In this document: positions 58,201-64,000 of the stretch, one piece after another
How positions within the stretch are numbered: position 1 is the first letter of the stretch
Layout of the letters: every line of letters begins with the position of its first letter
Assembly: GCA_026936325.1 (NCBI GenBank)
Contig: JAPTHN010000001.1
Coordinates: forward strand, 76,205,380-76,269,379
DNA length: 64,000 bases
From: Platynereis dumerilii
Taxonomy: Eukaryota > Annelida > Polychaeta > Phyllodocida > Nereididae
Reading direction: 5' to 3'
Notes under the pieces: model-generated
What the model saw: only the letters and a program-made list of their open reading frames with translations
Database searches by the model: none
What the model was told of the DNA's origin: nothing
Made by a program: the position numbers and the translations under genes

Positions 58201-61200
58201 CCCTGCGCCTCTGAGCTCTTTGCAAAGCTAGTTCTTCCTCTTTGTTGGTCTCAGAGTTCGAATGAGTAGCTGCTGGAGCAGACCAGCGACTTTCAGAGTC
58301 TAGATAGAAACGGGACCTTGGGGTTTCATTAACGAGGGGAGAGGGAATACCAGTTGAACTGCGGGGAGATGTGTCCCTCTGGTAATCGTGACTCTCCAAA
58401 CTTGTAGGGCGATACCTCCTCTGTTCCGATTCCTGTTTCGTAGATGAAGGAGAGGGAGCTCTCTCTCGGTCGATCACAAGAGTGTCGAGATTGTTAGACC
58501 TGCGTCTCCTACTTCTACGTAAACTGCTTTGTCTCTCAAAACTCCCAGTTGAATCACTGTCATCTCCAACATGTAACAAGTAATCCATGAGTTGGTCACT
58601 TTCCACTTTATCCGTGGTTGGTCGGGTGCGACTCCGACTACCTTCATCGTCAGATTTGCTCTGTTGGTTATCCGATTCCTCTATTGCACGTAAACGGTTG
58701 GAAGTCAAGCTTCCTCGCTTGCTGCCCCTTAAGGAGCCACTGCGGGTAAATTCTCCTGTTGCTTCATCGTTTTTGCCATCTGTCAAGTCGCCATCACTGA
58801 GTAAACGATCCATGATATTAGTGTCACTGTCGTCAGACCCAGTGGACATTCTGATGGCACTTCCAGGGCGAAATTCTCCTGCAATAAAAAGTGACAAAAG
58901 GTAAGTATGTTTTTCATTATAATTCATAAGTAATTGGAAGTGCATCATACATAACACTTATTTGGTAACAGTAAAAGTCAGTTTCATCATGCAGAGATTC
59001 CCAATCTGCTTTTATCCTCTCATCTATCAGAGCTCCATAATGTTACAAATATTCATTCATTATGCTTAACTTGATCTATCAGAGATATATTTTTAAGATA
59101 GAAAATTAAGAATGTAGTCTAATTTACCTGAGCCTCGCTTCTTGAGTGTCTGCTGTTGCTGCTCTTCTCTCTGTTTGCGCCTCTGTTCTGCCTTCTCCTC
59201 TTGTTGGCGTCTCTTTTTGTTTTCCTGAAAATCAAAACATAACATTAATACCCAATTTCCAAGAATAATAAAGGTGCAGCTCTATAGATTCAAGGCCAAG
59301 CACAAATTTTAATATTTATCTTTAATATTTATCTTTAATATCTATCTTTAATATTTATTTTTAAAGGCAGTTGTTAAGGAGATTTTATAATCATACCATC
59401 AAGATCATGCTGAATATGTAAGTTTTTGATTGAATATTATGTGTGTCCTAACCGCAAGTCTGAATATCCATTTAATTATTATGTAACAGCCTAATCTTTA
59501 CACATAGTCTCATTAAAGAACCTTACCTCAATAGCTTTGACGAACTTTTCAATGAAGGTGGAGAAGATCTTGAGGCAGTCTTCCAGTTTGAAAGTGCTGT
59601 CGTCTTCACAAAAGTAAGAAGCGAGTTCAACGCGGAGTGCGTCTAGTTCTTCTAGATCCTCATCGATTTCTTTCATCTCTAAGTTCGCATGCTGTGAAAA
59701 GGAAGGTATGAATATTTGTCTTTGAATTTTATTGTTTTACTTGAGTACAACGAGGGTATTTGTAGTACATTTTTTACCACACTATTTCAAAGTATCAGTA
59801 ACTTAGCATGAACATTTTTAGAATATTTTCCGTTTCTCTATCATTCCTAGTCTTCAAATGCCCTCTGTGAGAAGAGAAAGTCCTGGGACAAGAATTGGAC
59901 CTGGTCACCTATCACGTTTGGTTGCGGTGAGTACGGTTTATTTTCTCTGTGACATTTTGCTCTACTTACTGCAAGAAATGATTCCATGTGACCCTGGAAT
60001 TCCTCGTCAGCTCCTTGCATTTGTTCGCTGATTGAGTTGAGTTTGTCTCGGACCATTTTGATTTCTGAGAGCAAGGCCTCCATCGAAACTCTGAAAAAAT
60101 ATTTAAAATAATTATTCAAACGGGGCAACAATTTACAAATAAAAGGACATAGATATCCGGGTTTTAAATAAAATTAACTTTTTTCAGTTGCAGTTTACTG
60201 TATTTTGAAGTGCAAAGATTTGTGGTGGCAGAAAAGATTTAGACAAAAAAATGATTATGATAGGCCTACAGTTGAAATTTTAAAATTAAAATTTGTCCAC
60301 TTACTGGGCAGCATCCTTTAAGTACTTCAATTTTTTCGGTAACTCAAATAGCAAAGGATTCTTTTCTTCGATTTGCTGTTAGGAAAAAAACAAATAAATC
60401 AGTACATGACCTTCAAGTGACATTCTGATATTTCTGCTTAATTAGTGAAAGAATTTAGGCGACAGGGGCAACTGTAAATAAGCATAAATATGTCAACTTT
60501 GTGTACTCGAGGGAACTTTTTGATTTCATTTTTTGCTAATTTATACTCTCCAAGATAAAGCTAATTTGTGTGAAGCAAGATTTTGTTCTATTTAAGGACT
60601 TGGAAGGTCACGCCCGCCATGACAATTATTTTCCAAAAAACAGAAAGAGTTAAATTTGAGACAATGTCAGACCTTCCTTATCTTGATACTTTAAACAATG
60701 TTAACTAAACCATAGGGGAGATAACAATTAAATGAAAAGGGGAATAAGAGTCTCGAATTACGTTTTACAAATAAAAATGTTTATTTCTCAGAAATTTCTT
60801 ATAAATTCCTTGAAATTTTTGTAAAAATTTTGTGAAATTCTCACCCCAACAACGTAATGAAGAAGTGTGGTTCCCGGTTTGTTGCCTCTTAAATCGGTTA
60901 ATTTCAACAAAGACGAAAGTTTGAAACCTGCTGCATCTCCACTGTATCCACCCTGAAAGTGAAGAATAAATATTATTTAACTCTTTTGACAAACATCATC
61001 AAATTTGCTTGCAAATTATGGCAATGCTGGATAAAAACTAAAACTAAAATTTAGATGATTCCATTTATGTTTGTAATTGGGCAAAGTATGGCTATTTTCA
61101 ATTGAGTGAATAGGGTAAATTTATAAATATCTCAAGACAGCATTTCAAGTACCCAATAGTATGTAAGGACCTTTGGGTGTGCATGTTTCATTGATGACTT

Positions 61201-62007
61201 ATTGCCTAAGCCACCTCAAAAATATTTTAATGTGTAATTAGCAATAATTTTATCGCCCTAATGACAATAGTAATGTGTTCAGCATTGACAATTTTAACAG
61301 CATTTCAACACTTTTCACACATAAACCCACTATAATTATCTGACATATTTCAGATGTCTCTTATGTCTTAATAAACTTGGTGGATTTTTTCCAAAAGTTA
61401 CACTGCACTTGTCTCTAGCATTGTGTGTAGAGTTGCCTAAATAGTTGTCAGTACAGAACATAATGAGCTTGTGGGGACAAAATATGCAATTTAGAATGAC
61501 TTGTTTCTTTCAAGGCAACAATCAGCCAAGCATAATGAGAAATGGTAATGTGTTTGTTAAAGTGTAATCAGAGAGCTTTAGTGGTAATAAGAGCTTTGTA
61601 TAACATGCAATAACTATGAACAATAGATGTTAAGACAAATTCACAAAATTGAATAGATAGATGACACAATAGACTCAATAGACACAGTGTAGAATCACTG
61701 TAGATAGATAAGGTTGGTGCTGGCCAATTGCAAGGGTTGGTTGATGAGATGAGAGAGTGGGAGTCCACAACATGTCATGCATTTACCCCATATGTAGGAT
61801 CTTTTACTTTCCAGCATAGACACTGACACAAGGTGGCACCAATACAACATCCAACTGGGATCTTGCTCATGAAGTTCGACCCATAAACTGATCCCTGACC
61901 AGAAATCAAACTAGGGACCTTCAGCGGAGAATGCCAAGACAATTTGGTTCCGTAGGGCCCTTACCAATCCAGCTGCTATATATACTGCTAAAAATATAGA
62001 TAGACAC

Positions 62008-62105
<98 letters not shown>

Positions 62106-62780
62106 GACAAGGCAATAGTTAGATGGATCAAAATACTAATTCTCATAAAACTATCCGAAGTAGGCTAAGCGCTAAGTGGGACATCTATTCATCTCGTATA
62201 CTGGAAAATGTTACATTTTAGCAGTTTTTAGATGTTTAGCAAGATAGGGTTCAGTATGAGTAAGAACTCATTGAATGGGAAATGCAATGAATCAACTCAG
62301 CTATGTGGCTATATAGCAAGGTAGCAATGTAGAGATTTAGTCTTGACTATGTGGAGATTGTGACTATATTGTGGTGCCATCTATCAGAGTTAGGGGAACT
62401 ATGGGAAAATACTGCTATGTTTTTGATATGCCATGGTGGTGATAGTTCCCTGCATTTTCAACAGAACCTCACATTCTGTGGAGTATATTCCACATACTAT
62501 AAGCAATATCATGCATAGCTCATGGGTTACGGTGTATATTTTTTCAACATTTTTGCCTAGTCTGCGAATTCAGGGATGAAAAAGCATCGTCTCGACCAAA
62601 ATACTTACAGCGTTGAGAAAGTTTCCTGCTATCAGGACCAGGTAGAATATCTCATGTATCTCCTTGCTATCTTTCAAATCCTTAGCAGAGTGTCTTATTG
62701 CATCAATTGAGGGCTTGATCCAATCCATGGTGTTGTTGAACTCCTCCCTCATGAGCAGGGCTTCCGTTCTCAGTTTGTAA
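55298..62780 (-). CDS. FHDC1: FHDC1-like formin, C-terminal 1,437 residues, seven exons (5' part outside window)
   Basis: Coding exons (transcript order): 62780-62609, 60952-60845, 60375-60305, 60090-59970, 59691-59527, 59224-59128 and 58878-55298; all phases agree. The first five give the end of an FH2 actin-nucleation domain: [38 protein letters not shown], then [19 protein letters not shown] and a long helix. A charged [17 protein letters not shown] helix follows. The last exon alone encodes about 1,190 residues, disordered and rich in Ser, Arg, Thr and Pro. An N-terminal FH2 with a long basic tail is the FHDC1/INF1 plan (human about 1,143 residues), where the tail binds microtubules; INF2 is the alternative. 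MDRLL and MDYLL motifs near the tail start resemble formin autoregulatory (DAD) cores. FH1 and the FH2 start must lie beyond 64000. Confidence 0.9.
61728..61975 (-). mobile_element. SINE-A copy in formin intron
   Basis: On the - strand it reads CTCCGCTGAAGGTCCC in the head, CTTCATGAGCAAGATCCCAG, GTAAAAGATCC and GGGGTAAATGCATGACATG, with GATA-type tail remnants at 61711-61720. The box B region is decayed. Confidence 0.8.
62009..62105. repeat. (GATA)n microsatellite
   Basis: About 24 perfect tetranucleotide units on the head side of the neighbouring SINE-A copy. On the - strand it gives an artefactual Ile-Tyr-Leu-Ser repeat frame. Confidence 0.98.
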
Positions 62781-64000
62781 CTGCAAATCAAATTGAAAAC
62801 CATTCAAATGATATGAGTGTCATGCGATATGTGATATATATCTGACAGCAGTAAATCTGCATTTATATATATAATTATATATGTGCAAAAAACTTCATGA
62901 ATTGCAAACAATGTGGGTGAAAATCCAACAGTGGAATAGCCAGCTTAGCTACAAAAGGTCTATTCTGAATTTCAGATTTCAGTGGTCCCTGCTTTATAAG
63001 ACCCTTTGTTATTAGACTAATTTGGCAGATTTGGCACTAAGCAATTGCTATTTTTCGGGAATGGCAATATTGAAATATTGAAAGTTAAGATTAGCTCTTA
63101 ATTGAATTAAATTAATTAAGCTACAAAACAAGTTGAATTGGTTGTACAAACTAATACCAGCTGCTTAAAACTCTGCCGCATTCTCGAAAAGTATATCTTG
63201 AACTTGACCTGAAGGTTTTAAAAAACATTTGGTATAGTCTTTACTATACTACATTACTTTCAAGAACCTGTAAGATTGAAAAGGGTGTCTACAATTCATC
63301 CACTTCATGAAAATTCTATAAAAACCACTACAAAGTTCCCCCTCCTCCAGAACTAATAGAAGAAGGGTAGAAAAAAATGAGGGGTAAAAAAACTAGCCAT
63401 GATCACACAGATAGCACAAGTCAGTCTGAAGCCCCTTAATATATGCATCACTTTTTTCTTGTTTTTTCTTTCATATTTTTTTGTGCTGACACAGGCATAG
63501 CAGAATTCCTATGGACTTGCTCATTGTTGGCTGGGGCTGTTCTTAACCTGTAAGACAACTCATTGTTTATGTTGCATGGAACCTTTTTTATTATTTTTTA
63601 TGTCAGCACGTGTCTACCTTTTTCACCTTTCACCCAGGAGAGGTCTGTCCAATTGCCTCGTGACTGTTTAAATAAATACCAATGGTAAGGGTTGCTAAAC
63701 CTCTCTATCTCAGCCACATGTTAGTCTGTCTTCAGTTTTTTCTCTGTCTTTGATGGTGTGTACTGTTCTTGTTTATGTTTTTTTTCTGTTTGTTTCCAAC
63801 TGAGGTTCAAAAGTTCTGGTGTTTTTCACAATAACACAAAATAAGCCCACCTGTCTTTTAGTAAAATTGAAATAAATGTATTTATGTTTATTTATACTGT
63901 AAATTCAGGTGTTTAACTCAAAAAGTTAATGGACTTCACTTTTGGGTTTTCTATTCGTTTATGTTAAGTCTGAAATGTAGCTAAATTTAACTCTAAGTTT
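62781..64000 (-). other. intron of the formin gene
   Basis: AT-rich sequence. I looked for a preceding FH2 exon on the - strand ending in phase 2 and found none, so this intron runs past the window edge. A T-rich stretch occurs at 63450-63790. Confidence 0.45.

Noticed and set aside
37915-62105. GATA arrays as CRISPR-like or functional arrays
   Set aside because: Perfect tetranucleotide microsatellites without spacers.

Overview
This window is AT-rich animal genomic DNA, with four multi-exon protein-coding genes in long introns, GT-AG splice sites, and many transposable elements. The gene set points to an invertebrate: an EF-hand nicotinamidase is a class that vertebrates lack, and it sits beside a TRIM ligase, TMEM185 and an FHDC1-type formin. 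I lean towards an invertebrate deuterostome such as an echinoderm or hemichordate, but nothing seen here fixes the species.

Layout. Bases 1-7200 are repeats: an array of short hairpins (19-243), a 410-bp direct repeat pair (326-735 and 912-1321), and a 91-bp satellite (1478-5545). The satellite is split by a 1.24-kb foldback element (2821-4060) and a 5'-truncated LINE (4169-5241). A coding-like relic and a small TIR element follow. TMEM185 runs on the + strand from 7835 to 19168 in seven exons. Its intron 3 is swollen by a 5.68-kb insertion (9859-15534) with a perfect 8-bp target-site duplication, and intron 5 carries a TA-flanked element (17410-18305). The TRIM-like E3 ligase gene lies on the - strand (24227-28697, six exons). 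It is divergent from the nicotinamidase gene (+, 29379-50644, eight exons), with 681 bp between the two start codons. The C-terminal 1,437 residues of an FHDC1-like formin lie on the - strand (55298-62780, seven exons seen). Its N-terminal part is beyond the right edge.

All four gene models were assembled by hand. For each one the splice phases agree and the reading frame stays open from exon to exon, which is the main support. TMEM185 and TRIM converge at their 3' ends, as do nicotinamidase and the formin. The four genes do not form an evident pathway: a multi-pass membrane protein, a ubiquitin ligase, an NAD-salvage enzyme and an actin/microtubule regulator.

The mobile fraction is diverse. 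It includes two tRNA-derived SINE families (several copies each), LINE 3' ends, a Harbinger-like MITE family with TTA duplications (two clear copies and one diverged), TA-flanked elements, a hAT-like insertion with an 8-bp duplication, and three unrelated TIR elements that each appear to have a 6-bp duplication. The signals least well explained by known families are the covarying hairpin array at the left edge and the hairpin cluster at 32242-32408.
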